Assembly (NCBI RefSeq): GCF_018967845.1
Contig: NZ_JAHLZZ010000001.1
Coordinates: 372,001 to 436,000 of the forward strand
Direction: 5' to 3'
Source: Hymenobacter siberiensis
Lineage (GTDB): Bacteria; Bacteroidota; Bacteroidia; Cytophagales; Hymenobacteraceae
Length of the DNA stretch: 64,000 nt
How positions within the stretch are numbered: position 1 is the stretch's first letter; each line of letters begins with the position of its first letter. Below the pieces are notes generated by a model. It was given only the letters and a program-made list of their open reading frames with translations, was not told where the DNA came from and searched no databases. Of the stretch, positions 52,901 to 61,682 are shown piece by piece. The position numbers and the translations under genes are program-made.

Positions 52901-53421
52901 AGCGCCTCAATCTTGTCCTGGAAGTCGTCGGCGTACTTTTTGAGCTGGGCGGCGGGCAGGTTACCGCTCAGGTTCACGAACATGATAGGCTGCTCGGAAA
53001 TGTTGATTTCCTTAACCAGCGGAGCGCTCGGCAGGTCGTTGGGCAGCTCGGTGCTGGCCTTGTCCACGGCATCCTTGATGAGCTGCTTGGCGGCCTGTAC
53101 ATCCACGCCGGAGGTGAATTCCACGTCCACGATGGAGTAATCCTGGTTCGAGGTGGAGTTGATGTGCTTCACCCCGTTCACGGATTTAATCTCCTTTTCG
53201 AGCTGGCGCGTCACCAGGTTTTCGATGTCCGTGGGCGAGGTGCCGGGGTACACCGTGGCCACGATGATGCGCGGAATCACGATGTCGGGGAATTTCTCCT
53301 TGCCGAGCTTGATGTAGGCAAAAATGCCCGCCACGCACAGCAGCACCGTGATGATGTAAATGCTGGTCTTGTTGTTGATGGACCAACTGGTTGGGCCGAA
53401 TTCTTTTTCGATGTCCTGCAT
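49984..53421 (-). CDS. RND efflux transporter permease (AcrB/HAE1-like)
   Basis: 1145 residues starting at ATG 53421 (MQDIEKEFGPTSWSINNKTS); the longer frame adds a segment of the repeat upstream. Twelve membrane helices with two large periplasmic loops. The proton-relay region LALGIVVDDAIVVIENTHRLL and the repeated VVKNGILLVEFM are typical. It forms the inner-membrane pump of a tripartite system with the membrane fusion protein and TolC-like gene on the same strand upstream. The substrate is unknown. Confidence 0.94.
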   Translation of the reverse strand: MQDIEKEFGPTSWSINNKTSIYIITVLLCVAGIFAYIKLGKEKFPDIVIPRIIVATVYPGTSPTDIENLVTRQLEKEIKSVNGVKHINSTSNQDYSIVDVEFTSGVDVQAAKQLIKDAVDKASTELPNDLPSAPLVKEINISEQPIMFVNLSGNLPAAQLKKYADDFQDKIEALPEITRVDIVGALDQQVNVDVDLNKLRASRLSFSDISRAIGAENVTVSGGSIDVGGQKRAVRVAGQYVRAGDIADIQVKNLNGSPVRLGDIATVTDGFKDRESYARLDGKPAITLNVVKRAGENLLDASDKIKAIIKDSKANLPKELNVTVTGDTSNDTRVTLHDLLNTIVIGFLLVTLILMFFMGTTNALFVGLSVPISMFLAFLVIPIFGFTLNTIVLFAFLLALGIVVDDAIVVIENTHRLLHEHPNLSTPKAAKFAAGEVFVPVLAGTLTTVAPFVPLMFWPGIVGSFMFYLPVTLIITLMASLIVAFIMNPVFAVSFMEREEHFEEDMHSRPKLTRNFLIAMGVLLVIAIIGYVAHSTFVGNLAITLILLCFLDKFVFVKMIGWFQTRALPRFQNGYANLVRWALSHPALVMVGVLVLFVGSFVAVGIRKPHVDFFPKGDPKFIYTYLNMPVGTRVAVTDSITHVLENRIYGVIGKNNPDVESVITNVAIGAGDPSEATASGVSQSHMGKVAVAFKELSERKGPKTSTYMDKIREVVKGIPGAEISVDQEASGPPQAKPIAIEVAGDDYKVLAALSKKVTRYVDSLHIGGVEALRSNLQDRNPEIAVNINRTRANREGISTGQIGLEVRTAIYGTEASKFKTVDDEYPIQVRYAEPYRSDVDAVINAPLTFRDATGAVRQVPISSVADVTYGSTYGGIKRKDTKRVITISSNVLNGYSGPDVANAVQTALKSFRTPPGYTIDMGGAQESQKETTDFLPMAGIGALGLIFLILVTQFNSFSKPVIILSEVLFSIAGVFWGLAITGQNVSIVMTGVGIIALAGIVVKNGILLVEFMDMLRSQGMPLREAIVLAGRTRLNPVILTATAATLGLIPLAIGLNIDFYELFASGNPHFFIGGESVTFWGPLAWTIIFGLVFATGITLVVVPVMYLLSESLKGKITGKNPDDIATIQQEVDSEEVQAATPPVLA

Positions 53422-53433
53422 GGCTTTTAGCTT

Positions 53434-53569
53434 GTAGGGGCGGGGCTTGTCCCCGCCCGCGTCGTTGCACGGAATTTTATGAGCATTGCTGATGGTGAGT
53501 CGTTCAACCAAACGTTAGCGAAGCCAACGATTCCGTTCAACGACGGGCGGGGGCAAGCCCCGCCCCTAC
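53434..53569. repeat. GTAGGGGCGGGGCTTG palindromic element, copy 1
   Basis: Arms of 26 nt (53434-53459 and 53544-53569) are 25/26 complementary. The inner CGTCGTT...AACGACG also pairs. It lies between the permease and fusion-protein genes, and its right arm contains the TAG stop of the fusion protein. Confidence 0.85.
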
Positions 53570-54699
53570 GCCCCTTGCACGACCACTTTCTGGCCTTCAT
53601 TCAGGTTCTGGTAGCCGCCCGAGATGATTTTATCCTCGGCCGTCAGGCCGCTGGTTACTTCTACTTTGCCGTTGTAGGTGTTGCCGGTTTTGATGATGCG
53701 CTTCTTGGCCACGGCTTTGCCGGCCTCCTGGGCCACCACGTACACGTAGCTGTTCTGCTCGTCGTGCTGCACGATGTCGACCGGAATAACCATGGCATTG
53801 GCCGCACTGTAGTTCTGGATGCGCACCGTGGCCACCATGTTGGGGCGCAGGTCGGTGGTGTGCTCCTTCAGGCGCAGCTCCACCGTGAAGGTGCGACTGG
53901 TGGCGTTGATGCTGCGGCTCACGACGCGCACCGTGGCGGGAATTTCCTCGCCGCCCAGGTCCGGAATGGTCACCACGGCGTTGTCGCCGGCCTTGATGCT
54001 GTTGCCGTAGGCTTCCGATACATCGACCAGGATTTTGCCGCCCGTACCGCTGGTCAGGCGCACCACCGGCGCGCCGGGCGCGGTGATTTCGCCCAGCTTG
54101 GGCAGCACCTCATCCACGCTGCCCGCGAACGGGGCCACCACATTATAGAGGGCGCGCTGCTGGTTGAGGGTGGCAAGGTTGCGCTGCAGGGCCTGGTAGT
54201 TGTTGCGGGCTTGCAGAAACTGCACTTCGGTGCCAATCTGCTGGTCCCACAGGCCCTTCTGCTTCTCATATATCGTTTTGGCGAGGTCCATGCGGGTGCG
54301 CAGCTCGGCCATGTTGGCATCGAGAATGCTGGCATCCACGGTGGCCAGCACCTGGCCCTTGCCCACGCGGTCGCCGCGCTGCACGCGGATGCTGGTGAGC
54401 GAGCCGGCGGCGCGGCTGCCCACGGTGGCGTTCTGGTCGAAATCGACCCGGCCCTGCACTTCGAGGTAGCTTTTGAAGCTTTCGGGCTTGGCGTTCATCA
54501 CCGAAACCGGCGTGGCAGCCGCTTCGGCCGGGCCGCCGGTTTTGGCTTCGAGCTCGGTAATTTTGGCCTGGGTAGCGGCCTGCTCGCTCTTCAGCTTTTC
54601 GAGCTGAGCTTTGGGGTCTTTGCTTTCGCCACCGCAGGAGGCGAGCAGCAGGGTGCCGGCGAGAAGTAGCGCGGCCGGTTGAGTTGAATTAAAGCGCAT
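53566..54699 (-). CDS. RND efflux membrane fusion (periplasmic adaptor) lipoprotein
   Basis: 377 residues from ATG 54699 ([22 protein letters not shown]); lipobox Cys22. An N-terminal coiled coil ([28 protein letters not shown]) precedes the lipoyl/barrel domain ([42 protein letters not shown]). It links the inner-membrane pump to TolC. It starts downstream of a second copy of the GTAGGGGCGG element, and its stop codon lies in the first copy. Confidence 0.93.
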   Translation of the reverse strand: MRFNSTQPAALLLAGTLLLASCGGESKDPKAQLEKLKSEQAATQAKITELEAKTGGPAEAAATPVSVMNAKPESFKSYLEVQGRVDFDQNATVGSRAAGSLTSIRVQRGDRVGKGQVLATVDASILDANMAELRTRMDLAKTIYEKQKGLWDQQIGTEVQFLQARNNYQALQRNLATLNQQRALYNVVAPFAGSVDEVLPKLGEITAPGAPVVRLTSGTGGKILVDVSEAYGNSIKAGDNAVVTIPDLGGEEIPATVRVVSRSINATSRTFTVELRLKEHTTDLRPNMVATVRIQNYSAANAMVIPVDIVQHDEQNSYVYVVAQEAGKAVAKKRIIKTGNTYNGKVEVTSGLTAEDKIISGGYQNLNEGQKVVVQGA

Positions 54700-54722
54700 G
54701 GGTAAGCGGGGATATTTTAAGC

Positions 54723-54808
54723 GTAGGGGCGGGGCTTGCCCCCGCCCGGCGTTGAACGAAATCGTTGAGGCGGCGCGCACGCCAGGCGGGGGCAAGCTCC
54801 GCCCCTAC
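54723..54808. repeat. GTAGGGGCGGGGCTTG palindromic element, copy 2
   Basis: 86 bp with GC-rich arms GTAGGGGCGGGGCTTGCCCC... matching copy 1. It lies between the fusion-protein and TolC-like genes, 4 nt from the TolC stop. Confidence 0.85.
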
Positions 54809-54811
54809 TCG

Positions 54812-56476
54812 TTATTTTTTAGCCTGATTGAACAGCTCGCCAGTCGCTTTGTCGCGGTCGACCTTGGCTACCAGCACATCGTAAATCGCGCCGTAGTAGT
54901 TGGTCTGAGCCGAGCGCAGGTCCGTCTCAGCCGTAATGACCTCCAGGTTGGAGCCCACGCCGGCGTTGAATTTGATGCGCGTGACGCGGGCCACGTCGGT
55001 GGCCAGGGTCAGGTTGGCCTGCTGGTTGTCGAGCACATCCAGGGCGTTGATGAGCGTGGTGCGGCTCTGGGCGTCCTGTAAGTCAATGCCTTGCTTCAAT
55101 GTTTCAAAACCTTTCTCAATAGTCTGCTGCTGCAGGCGGCTTTGCTGCACCAGGAACTTGCGGCGGAAACCGTCGAACACCGGCACCTGCAGGCTCAGGC
55201 CCACGTTGCCGAAGCCGAACCAGTTCTGGTTGGCGAAGCCCGCCGAGTTGGTCGAAGTCGGCCCGCGAAAGGCAAACAGCTCGCCCGCCGTTTTGGCCGA
55301 GCCCGTGAAACCGTAGGCACCCGTGAGCACGAGGCGCGGATACGCGCCGGCCTGGCGGTTGCGCAGGTCGAGGCCGGCTAGGGCCTGCTGGGTTTCGAGG
55401 GTCGAGAATTCGATGCGGTTATTGTAGTTGAGCGCGCCCCGGGCTGCCATGGGCTGGCCCCCGGAGAGGGCATTCTGCTGGTCGAGGCGGTTTTGGGCGG
55501 CGGTGTTGTCTCCGCCGGGCACTACCGGCGCGGTGGGCACCGCTCCGAGGCCATCCACGCCGCCACCGTTGGTCAGGCTGGCCACGCCGAGGCGCTGGCG
55601 CAGGGCGCTGGCATCCACCACGGCCGCGCTGAGCGAGTCGGTGAGCTGCACGTTCTGGCTTTGGGGCAGGCCCATCTGAAACTTGAGCAGGCCCACGCTC
55701 AACTCGGTGAGGCGCTGGGCTTTCTGCTGCTCCACCACCAGGTTGTTGCGCTGCACGCGCAGGCGGTCCACGTCGAGTTTCTCGGCGAAACCGGCCTTGA
55801 AAATTTTCTGGGTTTGGTAGAGCACCGTGTCGAGGCGCTGCACGTTGCGGGCCAGCAGGCTCAGGCGCGAGCGGGCCACCAGCGTACTGTAATAGGCCTT
55901 GCTCACCTGCTCCACCACGTCTATCTCGGCCTGCTGGGTTTGCTTTTTGGCCAACTCGGTGTACACCTTAGCCGCCTTCAGACCAATTAGATACGAGCCA
56001 TCGAACAGCAGCTGCGACACTGAGGCACTGGTGTTGCCGGCGTATTGCAGGCCGAACGCGAACGGCTGCGGCGGCAGGGCCAGCTGCTGGGTACCCAGCA
56101 CCTGCTGCTGCCCGCCCTGGGCTGCCGCCAGGTCACTTTGCGTGAGCACGGTTTGCGAGAGCGGGAAGCTCACCAGGCTCTTTTGCAGCTTGAAGTTGTC
56201 GGACAGCGTAGCAGCCACATTCACCTGCGGCAGGCCGGCGCTCTTGATTTCGCCCACTTTAGCGGCCGCCGTGGCCTCGCCCAGGCGGGTGGCCAGCAGC
56301 GACGACTTGTTCTGCACGGCGTAGCTCACGGCCTGTTGCAGGCTCAGCGGCATGGTGCCCGTGGTGGGCGGGGCCTGCGGCAGGGCGGCCGGCTGGCTTT
56401 GGGCAAGCAGCGCCTGCGGCGCGGCCGCGCTCAGGGCGGCCAGCAGCAAGAATCTGGTTCGAAACAGCGTGTTCAT
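54812..56476 (-). CDS. TolC-like outer membrane efflux protein
   Basis: 554 residues from ATG 56476 (MNTLFRTRFLLLAALSAAAPQALLAQ), a clear signal peptide. Two repeats of long coiled-coil helices typical of the outer-membrane efflux protein family are seen (YAVQNKSSLLATRLGEATAAAKVGEIKSAGLPQVNV; GSNLEVITAETDLRSAQTNYYGAIYDVLVAKVDRDKATGEL). The insertion with Gly/Pro-rich LTNGGGVDGLGAVPTAPVVPGG is unusual in length. It belongs to the RND operon. Confidence 0.9.
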   Translation of the reverse strand: MNTLFRTRFLLLAALSAAAPQALLAQSQPAALPQAPPTTGTMPLSLQQAVSYAVQNKSSLLATRLGEATAAAKVGEIKSAGLPQVNVAATLSDNFKLQKSLVSFPLSQTVLTQSDLAAAQGGQQQVLGTQQLALPPQPFAFGLQYAGNTSASVSQLLFDGSYLIGLKAAKVYTELAKKQTQQAEIDVVEQVSKAYYSTLVARSRLSLLARNVQRLDTVLYQTQKIFKAGFAEKLDVDRLRVQRNNLVVEQQKAQRLTELSVGLLKFQMGLPQSQNVQLTDSLSAAVVDASALRQRLGVASLTNGGGVDGLGAVPTAPVVPGGDNTAAQNRLDQQNALSGGQPMAARGALNYNNRIEFSTLETQQALAGLDLRNRQAGAYPRLVLTGAYGFTGSAKTAGELFAFRGPTSTNSAGFANQNWFGFGNVGLSLQVPVFDGFRRKFLVQQSRLQQQTIEKGFETLKQGIDLQDAQSRTTLINALDVLDNQQANLTLATDVARVTRIKFNAGVGSNLEVITAETDLRSAQTNYYGAIYDVLVAKVDRDKATGELFNQAKK

Positions 56477-56516
56477 AAAACAGCAAAAAAGAAACGGGTA
56501 AGCGGGGATAAGCGGG

Positions 56517-57131
56517 TTATTCTTCGTCGGTGACGTTGCGGTACTGGTTGATGAGCTTGTGGCCCTTGATGGTGGCCACGCCCAGCATGAAGTGCTCGAG
56601 CAGCGCGACCGACACGCGCTCTTTGGCAAAATCGCGGGTCGGGTAGAGTTCCGGGTCGAATTGCAGCTCAATCTGGGCCAGGCGCAGGCGCGAGAGTACT
56701 TCCATGTCGAGGTTGGCCTGGAACAAGCCTTCCGCGATGCCCCGGCGCAGGTTTTCCTTGATTTGGGAGAGGATAAACTCGTTTTTATGGGCCTGCCAGA
56801 GCTGCCAGGTGGCGGGGTGAAACTTGCGCAGGTCGTAAAAAATGCTGGGGTGCACGTTGCCAAACTCCTGCTTAATCCAGGCCAGCATCTTAAACAGCTC
56901 GTCGATGGCCGAGGAGGCGGCGTTTATCATCACCGTGCACTCGTTCTGGGTGCCGGCGAGGTGGCGGGTCATGGAGGCTTCCACAATCTGGTCCTTGTTT
57001 TCGAACCACTTGTAGAGGGTCTTTTTCGACATGGCCAGGTCGGCGGCGATATCGTCCATGCTCACGCTTTTGATGCCGTTGCGCATGAAAAGCTGATGGG
57101 CGTGGTTCAGGATTCGGTCTTTGATTTCCAT
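56517..57131 (-). CDS. TetR-family transcription regulator
   Basis: 204 residues starting at ATG 57131 (MEIKDRILNHAHQLFMRNG). The DNA-binding helix-turn-helix reads KSVSMDDIAADLAMSKKTLYKWFENKDQIVEAS. It is the first gene of the efflux unit and very likely represses it in response to a bound small molecule. The upstream -7 and -33 boxes lie 10 nt and 41 nt before the start. Confidence 0.92.
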   Translation of the reverse strand: MEIKDRILNHAHQLFMRNGIKSVSMDDIAADLAMSKKTLYKWFENKDQIVEASMTRHLAGTQNECTVMINAASSAIDELFKMLAWIKQEFGNVHPSIFYDLRKFHPATWQLWQAHKNEFILSQIKENLRRGIAEGLFQANLDMEVLSRLRLAQIELQFDPELYPTRDFAKERVSVALLEHFMLGVATIKGHKLINQYRNVTDEE

Positions 57132-57141
57132 AGCTAAGGCC

Positions 57142-57176
57142 GCAAAGATACAACGGAAACTTTTATTGTGCTCAAA
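57142..57176 (-). promoter_or_regulatory. promoter of the TetR-efflux operon
   Basis: On the minus strand TTTG (57173-57176) is followed 22 nt later by TATCTTTGC (57142-57150), 10 nt before the TetR ATG. Confidence 0.75.
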
Positions 57177-57415
57177 GTTTCCACTTTCTTTTTGGCATTC
57201 TCTGCTACTCCGGGCATTTTTCGTCCCTGCCTGACGCACACCGGCTTCGGATACTTTAGTTACCCTCGAAAAAAAGTGAGACGCAGGTCGCATATCCAAC
57301 TAATTTAAATAGTAATATACAGCTAATAAAATTAGTTTAATAGTATTCGATAATCACATTATTTATTTGTGAACTCGGCCGGCACTCGTTGCGTGACGGA
57401 AATGCTGGGCGCGGG
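57177..57415. other. AT-rich divergent intergenic region
   Basis: Between the TetR gene and ispF. The 57295-57365 part is very AT-rich. No gene or repeat is supported. Confidence 0.4.
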
Positions 57416-57424
57416 TACTTTTGC
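57416..57424 (+). promoter_or_regulatory. -7 box for ispF
   Basis: TACTTTTGC matches TAnnTTTGC, 34 nt before the ispF ATG. Confidence 0.65.
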
Positions 57425-57458
57425 GCCGGGCCGTGGTGGCCCACTTGCATTTGTTCCT

Positions 57459-57938
57459 ATGAAAATCCGGACCGGCTTCGGCTACGACGTTCACCAATTG
57501 AAAGAAGGCCTGCCCTTCTGGCTCGGCGGCATTGAGGTGCCGCACACCCACGGCGCACTGGGCCACTCCGATGCCGATGTGCTCATCCACGTTATCTGCG
57601 ATGCGCTGCTGGGCGCGGCCAACCTGCGCGATATCGGCTTCCACTTCCCCGACACCGACCCGCAGTACAAGGGCATCGACTCGAAGAAACTGCTGACCGG
57701 CGTGATGCGCCTGCTGCGCGAGCGCGGCTACGAGGTGGGTAACATCGACTCGACCATTTGCCTGGAGCGCCCCAAGGTGAACCCACACATCCCGGAAATG
57801 CAGCGCGTGCTGGCCGCCGTGATGGGCATTGCCGAAGAGGATATTTCCATCAAAGCAACCACGACCGAAAAACTGGGTTTTGTGGGCACAGGCGAGGGCG
57901 TGGCCGCCTACGCCAGCGTACTGATTGTAAAAGCGTAA
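57459..57938 (+). CDS. ispF: 2-C-methyl-D-erythritol 2,4-cyclodiphosphate synthase
   Basis: 159 residues from ATG 57459 (MKIRTGFGYDVHQLKEG). It makes the cyclodiphosphate of the MEP isoprenoid route and forms a trimer with zinc. The zinc ligands are in DVHQL and ALGHSDADVLIHVICDALLG. Substrate residues are seen in FPDTDPQYKGIDSKKLL and SIKATTTEKLGFVGTGEGVAAYA. An upstream in-frame start would include the promoter box, so it is rejected. Confidence 0.96.
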   Translation: MKIRTGFGYDVHQLKEGLPFWLGGIEVPHTHGALGHSDADVLIHVICDALLGAANLRDIGFHFPDTDPQYKGIDSKKLLTGVMRLLRERGYEVGNIDSTICLERPKVNPHIPEMQRVLAAVMGIAEEDISIKATTTEKLGFVGTGEGVAAYASVLIVKA

Positions 57939-57944
57939 TTACCC

Positions 57945-58131
57945 GTCATGCCGAGGGCAGCCGAGGCATCTCGCTCGCTCCGTTGCTATGGTATTGATGA
58001 AGCTGTTTAGAAAGTCCCCGAACGGTCATGCAGCGCGCAGCGAAGCATGACCGTTTGAGCACCTTTTGTGACTTTCTAAACAACTCCGATTACTTCAGCA
58101 CGCGAGATGCCTCGGCTGCGCTCGGCATAAC
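57945..58131. repeat. GTCATGCCGAG palindrome with a nested 90-bp element
   Basis: Outer arms GTCATGCCGAGGGCAGCCGAGG... (57945) and its imperfect complement to 58131 enclose the 90-bp MITE-like copy B at 57998. The outer palindrome therefore probably was there first. Confidence 0.78.
57998..58087 (-). mobile_element. 90-bp palindromic MITE-like element, copy B
   Basis: Same length, ends and flanking bases as copy A at 20598-20687 but in the other orientation. Differences are a few substitutions in the central palindrome. Confidence 0.8.
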
Positions 58132-58169
58132 GAACCATATAAAAACCTAATTCCCACTACTCAACATCA

Positions 58170-59834
58170 ATGAAGCAAACCCCTCTCCTGCTGGCCTTTC
58201 TTGCGCTGGCCAGCGCTGCACCGGCCCACGCTCAGGGCAAGGTAAAAGTAAAAATTAAGCCGGCGACCAATGCGCCCGCTACTAAAATCAAGACCACCAG
58301 CGCGCCCGCCGAGAAAGACTGGAGCGTGCAGTATGCCGACCAGGTAACCGCCGAGCGCCTGCGCACCCACCTCGCCGTGCTGGCGTCGGATGAGTACGAA
58401 GGCCGCGAAACCGGCCAAAAAGGCCAGCACATGGCCGCCGACTACGTGGCCACGCAGTTTAAGGCCGCCGGCCTGACCGGGCCCGTGACCACCGGAACCG
58501 ACCCCTACCAGCAGCATTTCGACGTGGAGCAGGTGACCTGGGCCGATGGCGCGACGCTGAAAGTAGGCAAAACGCGCTACGCCTGGCTGACGGATTTCTA
58601 CGGCCTCGGCGACTCGCCCTTTGCGCAGGAAACCAGCGTGAAGCCGGTTTTTGTGGGCTACGGCATTGAGCAGCCCGGCTACTCCGACTATGCCAACGTG
58701 GACGTGAAAGGCAAGGACATTCTGGTGCTGATGGGGGAGCCTACCGGCGACGGTGGCAAAGCACTGCTCAGCGCCGACGGCGCGCCTACGAAATGGGGCA
58801 CCGACTACCGGGGCAAGGCCCAGCTGGCCGCCCAGAAGGGGGCCCGCACGGTGTTCTTCGTGAGCTTCAACCCTACCAGCAACTTCGCCAAGCTAACGGC
58901 GCGGATGGCTCCGTACATTTCGCGGCCGTCGATGGTGATGGTGGGCAACGACAAGCCGAGCCGCACGCCTTCGTTCTTCATCTCGCCGGCCGTGGGGCTG
59001 GCCGTACTGGGCACCACGGACGCGGCGATGCAGACCTACCTGAGCAAAATCAACGCGACCAAGCAACCGGTGGCGGCTACGTTTAAAGTGGTGCCGATGC
59101 AGCTGAAGGCCGAGCGCAAGCGCGAAAAGCTGGATACGCAGAACGTGCTGGGCTTCATCGAGGGCACCGATAAGAAGGAGGATATCATCGTGATTTCGGC
59201 CCACCACGACCACCTTGGCAAGCACGACGGGCAGGTGTTTAACGGGGCCGATGATGACGGCTCGGGCACGACGGCCATTATTACGATGGCGGAGGCATTT
59301 GCCAAGGCCAAGCAGGAAGGCCACGGCCCCCGCCGCAGCCTGCTGTTCCTGAGCGTGACGGGCGAGGAAAAGGGCCTGTTTGGCTCCGAATATTATTCCA
59401 AGCATCCCATTTTCCCGCTGGCCAGCACCGAGCTCGACCTGAACGTGGACATGATTGGCCGCACCGATGTGGAGCACGAGGGCAAGCCCGACTACGTGTA
59501 CGTTATCGGCTCCGACAAACTGGCCTCGGAGCTGAAGGTGATTCTGGAGGCGCAGAACAAGCAGTACGGCCCCATCGACCTGGACTACCGCTTCGACGAC
59601 CCCGCCGACCCCAACCGCTTCTACTACCGCTCCGACCACTACAACTTCGCGGTGAACAAGGTGCCGGTGGCGTTTTTCTTCAACGGCGTGCACGCCGACT
59701 ACCACCAGCAGAGCGACGAAATCGAGAAAATCGAGTTTGCCAAGATGGAGAAGCGGGCACGGCTGGTGTTCCACACCGCCTGGGAGTTGGCCAACCGCGA
59801 CGGTCGCATTGTGGTTGATTCGAACAAGCCGTAG
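58170..59834 (+). CDS. M28 family metallopeptidase (aminopeptidase-like), first tandem copy
   Basis: 554 residues with a signal peptide (MKQTPLLLAFLALASAAPAHAQ). The mature N-terminus is Lys/Pro/Thr-rich, then ERLRTHLAVLASDEYEGRETGQKGQ. A PA-like insert holds VFVGYGIEQPGYSDYANVDVKGKDILVLMGEP. The two-zinc site is seen in ISAHHDHLGKHD, FNGADDDGSGTTA, VTGEEKGLFGSEYY, VDMIGRTD and the last ligand near YYRSDHYNF. It probably trims peptides in the periplasm. A second copy follows after a palindromic element. Confidence 0.92.
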   Translation: MKQTPLLLAFLALASAAPAHAQGKVKVKIKPATNAPATKIKTTSAPAEKDWSVQYADQVTAERLRTHLAVLASDEYEGRETGQKGQHMAADYVATQFKAAGLTGPVTTGTDPYQQHFDVEQVTWADGATLKVGKTRYAWLTDFYGLGDSPFAQETSVKPVFVGYGIEQPGYSDYANVDVKGKDILVLMGEPTGDGGKALLSADGAPTKWGTDYRGKAQLAAQKGARTVFFVSFNPTSNFAKLTARMAPYISRPSMVMVGNDKPSRTPSFFISPAVGLAVLGTTDAAMQTYLSKINATKQPVAATFKVVPMQLKAERKREKLDTQNVLGFIEGTDKKEDIIVISAHHDHLGKHDGQVFNGADDDGSGTTAIITMAEAFAKAKQEGHGPRRSLLFLSVTGEEKGLFGSEYYSKHPIFPLASTELDLNVDMIGRTDVEHEGKPDYVYVIGSDKLASELKVILEAQNKQYGPIDLDYRFDDPADPNRFYYRSDHYNFAVNKVPVAFFFNGVHADYHQQSDEIEKIEFAKMEKRARLVFHTAWELANRDGRIVVDSNKP

Positions 59835-59859
59835 CGCCAGGATTTTGCGCATGTCGTAG

Positions 59860-59963
59860 AACGTCATGCCGAGCGTAGCCGAGGCATCTCGCGTGCCGCA
59901 GTAATTCATTCGATTGAGTTACTACCACGAACGAGATGTCTCGGCTGCACTCGGCATGACGTT
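59860..59963. repeat. GTCATGCCGAG palindrome between the M28 genes
   Basis: Arms AACGTCATGCCGAGCGTAGC and its imperfect complement to 59963. It is the same family as the copies at 2704 and 57945. Confidence 0.8.
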
Positions 59964-59993
59964 CTTTTTATTCTCCTTTTCTCGCCTTCCTCC

Positions 59994-61670
59994 ATGCTAA
60001 AAACTTATGCGCTGGCAGCCTTGCTACTGGCCGGCGCGCTACCCGCCGCCGCCCAGCCAGCCCCCACCAAAATCAAGCTGAAAACCAAAGGCCCGGCCCC
60101 TACCCCCGCCGCGCCGACACTCTCCCAGACCTACGCCGCCCTCATCCAGCCCGCCGACCTGCGCGCGCACCTCACGGTGGTGGCTTCGGATGCGTTTCAG
60201 GGGCGCGAGGTGGGCCAGCCGGGCCAGAAGCTGGCAGCGGAATACCTGGTGAGGCAGTTGGCTGAAATTGGCCTGCAAGGACCAGTTTCGGACAGCGACA
60301 ACCCGTATTTACAGCACTTCCAGCTTACGCACAGCACCTATGCGCCGGGCGGCTATATTAAGGCAAACGGCCGGCGCTACGACTACCTGAAGGACTGGTT
60401 CAGCTACGGGCCCATGCCGTCGCCCTTCCTCACCGAAACGGCTTCGCAGCCGGTATTTGCGGGCTTTGGGGTGGAGCAGGGCGCGTATTCGGACTACGCG
60501 GGGCTGGATGTGAAGGGGCGCGATGTGGTCGTCATCATGGGCGAGCCGCAGGACGAGCGCGGCCGCAAGCTGCTGAAGTCCATGGGCCGCAAGGCCGACT
60601 ACTGGGAGTCGGGCCTGCGTAAGGCAGCGCTGGCCAAGGCCCACGGCGCCCGCAGCATTTTCCTGATGACGTTTGCCCCGACGGCCGATTTCCGGAAGCA
60701 GACGACCGAGCTGGGCGAGTCGTTGCGCGAGCCCGCGTTTTCGCTGCCAGACCCCGGCCCGGAAATCATCGACACGGTGGCCGAGAATATCCCGCCGGGC
60801 ATCGGCGTGTACTTTACTTCGCAGGATTTGGGGCTGGCCATGGCGGGCACCACCCTGAACGGGCTGATTGACTACGTGCGGGCGCTGGGTCGCGCCGGCC
60901 GGCCGGTAGTGCCGCGCTTTGAAGGCCCGGCGGCGGCGGTGTATCTGCCCCAAAATCAGCAGCCGCTCACCACCGAGAATGTGCTGGGCTTTCTGGAAGG
61001 AAGCGACAAAAAGGACGAGGTGCTGGTGGTTTCGGCCCACTACGACCATCTGGGCGTGAAGCACGACACGATTTATAACGGGGCCGACGACGACGGCTCG
61101 GGCACGGTGGCAGTGCTGGCACTGGCCGAGGCCTTTGCCCAGGCCAAAAAGGACGGGCACGGCCCGCGCCGCAGCATCCTGTTTGTGCTGATGACGGCGG
61201 AGGAAGAAGGCTTGTTTGGCTCGGAATACTACACGGCCCACCCGGTGCTGCCGCTGGCCAGCACCATCGCCGACCTCAACATTGACATGGTGGGCCGCAC
61301 CGACCGCAAGCACAGCGCCAAGCGGCATTTCGTGTGCATTGTGGGTTCGGATAAGCTCTCGTCGGAGCTGCACGCCATCAACGAAGCGGCCAACCGCGAC
61401 TACACGCACCTGGAGCTGGACTACCATTTCAACGTACCCGACGAGCCGGAGCACATCTACTACCGCTCCGACCACTACAACTTTGCGCGGCGCAAAATCC
61501 CGGTCATTTTTTACACCACCGGCGAGCATGCGGATTATCATCGGGCCACGGATGACGTGGAGAAGATAGAATTCGATAAATTAGCGGAACGGACCCGGCT
61601 GGTTTTCCACACGGCCTGGGAGCTGGCGAATCGCGAGCACCGCATTGTGGTTGATTCGAACAAACCCTAA
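59994..61670 (+). CDS. M28 family metallopeptidase (aminopeptidase-like), second tandem copy
   Basis: 558 residues with a signal peptide (MLKTYALAALLLAGALPAAAQ). The zinc-site motifs are the same as in the first copy: VVSAHYDHLGVKHD, YNGADDDGSGTVA, MTAEEEGLFGSEYY, IDMVGRTD and YYRSDHYNF. Both end with DSNKP. The two are clear paralogues with the same domain order. The first copy is AHHDHLG and this one AHYDHLG; the rest of the active site is alike. It starts 30 nt after the palindrome. Confidence 0.92.
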   Translation: MLKTYALAALLLAGALPAAAQPAPTKIKLKTKGPAPTPAAPTLSQTYAALIQPADLRAHLTVVASDAFQGREVGQPGQKLAAEYLVRQLAEIGLQGPVSDSDNPYLQHFQLTHSTYAPGGYIKANGRRYDYLKDWFSYGPMPSPFLTETASQPVFAGFGVEQGAYSDYAGLDVKGRDVVVIMGEPQDERGRKLLKSMGRKADYWESGLRKAALAKAHGARSIFLMTFAPTADFRKQTTELGESLREPAFSLPDPGPEIIDTVAENIPPGIGVYFTSQDLGLAMAGTTLNGLIDYVRALGRAGRPVVPRFEGPAAAVYLPQNQQPLTTENVLGFLEGSDKKDEVLVVSAHYDHLGVKHDTIYNGADDDGSGTVAVLALAEAFAQAKKDGHGPRRSILFVLMTAEEEGLFGSEYYTAHPVLPLASTIADLNIDMVGRTDRKHSAKRHFVCIVGSDKLSSELHAINEAANRDYTHLELDYHFNVPDEPEHIYYRSDHYNFARRKIPVIFYTTGEHADYHRATDDVEKIEFDKLAERTRLVFHTAWELANREHRIVVDSNKP

Positions 61671-61682
61671 GCTGCCGCCGCT

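Noticed and set aside
50707..53430. 907-codon reading frame opposite the RND permease
   Set aside because: Antisense shadow in GC-rich DNA; the permease on the other strand has clear family motifs.
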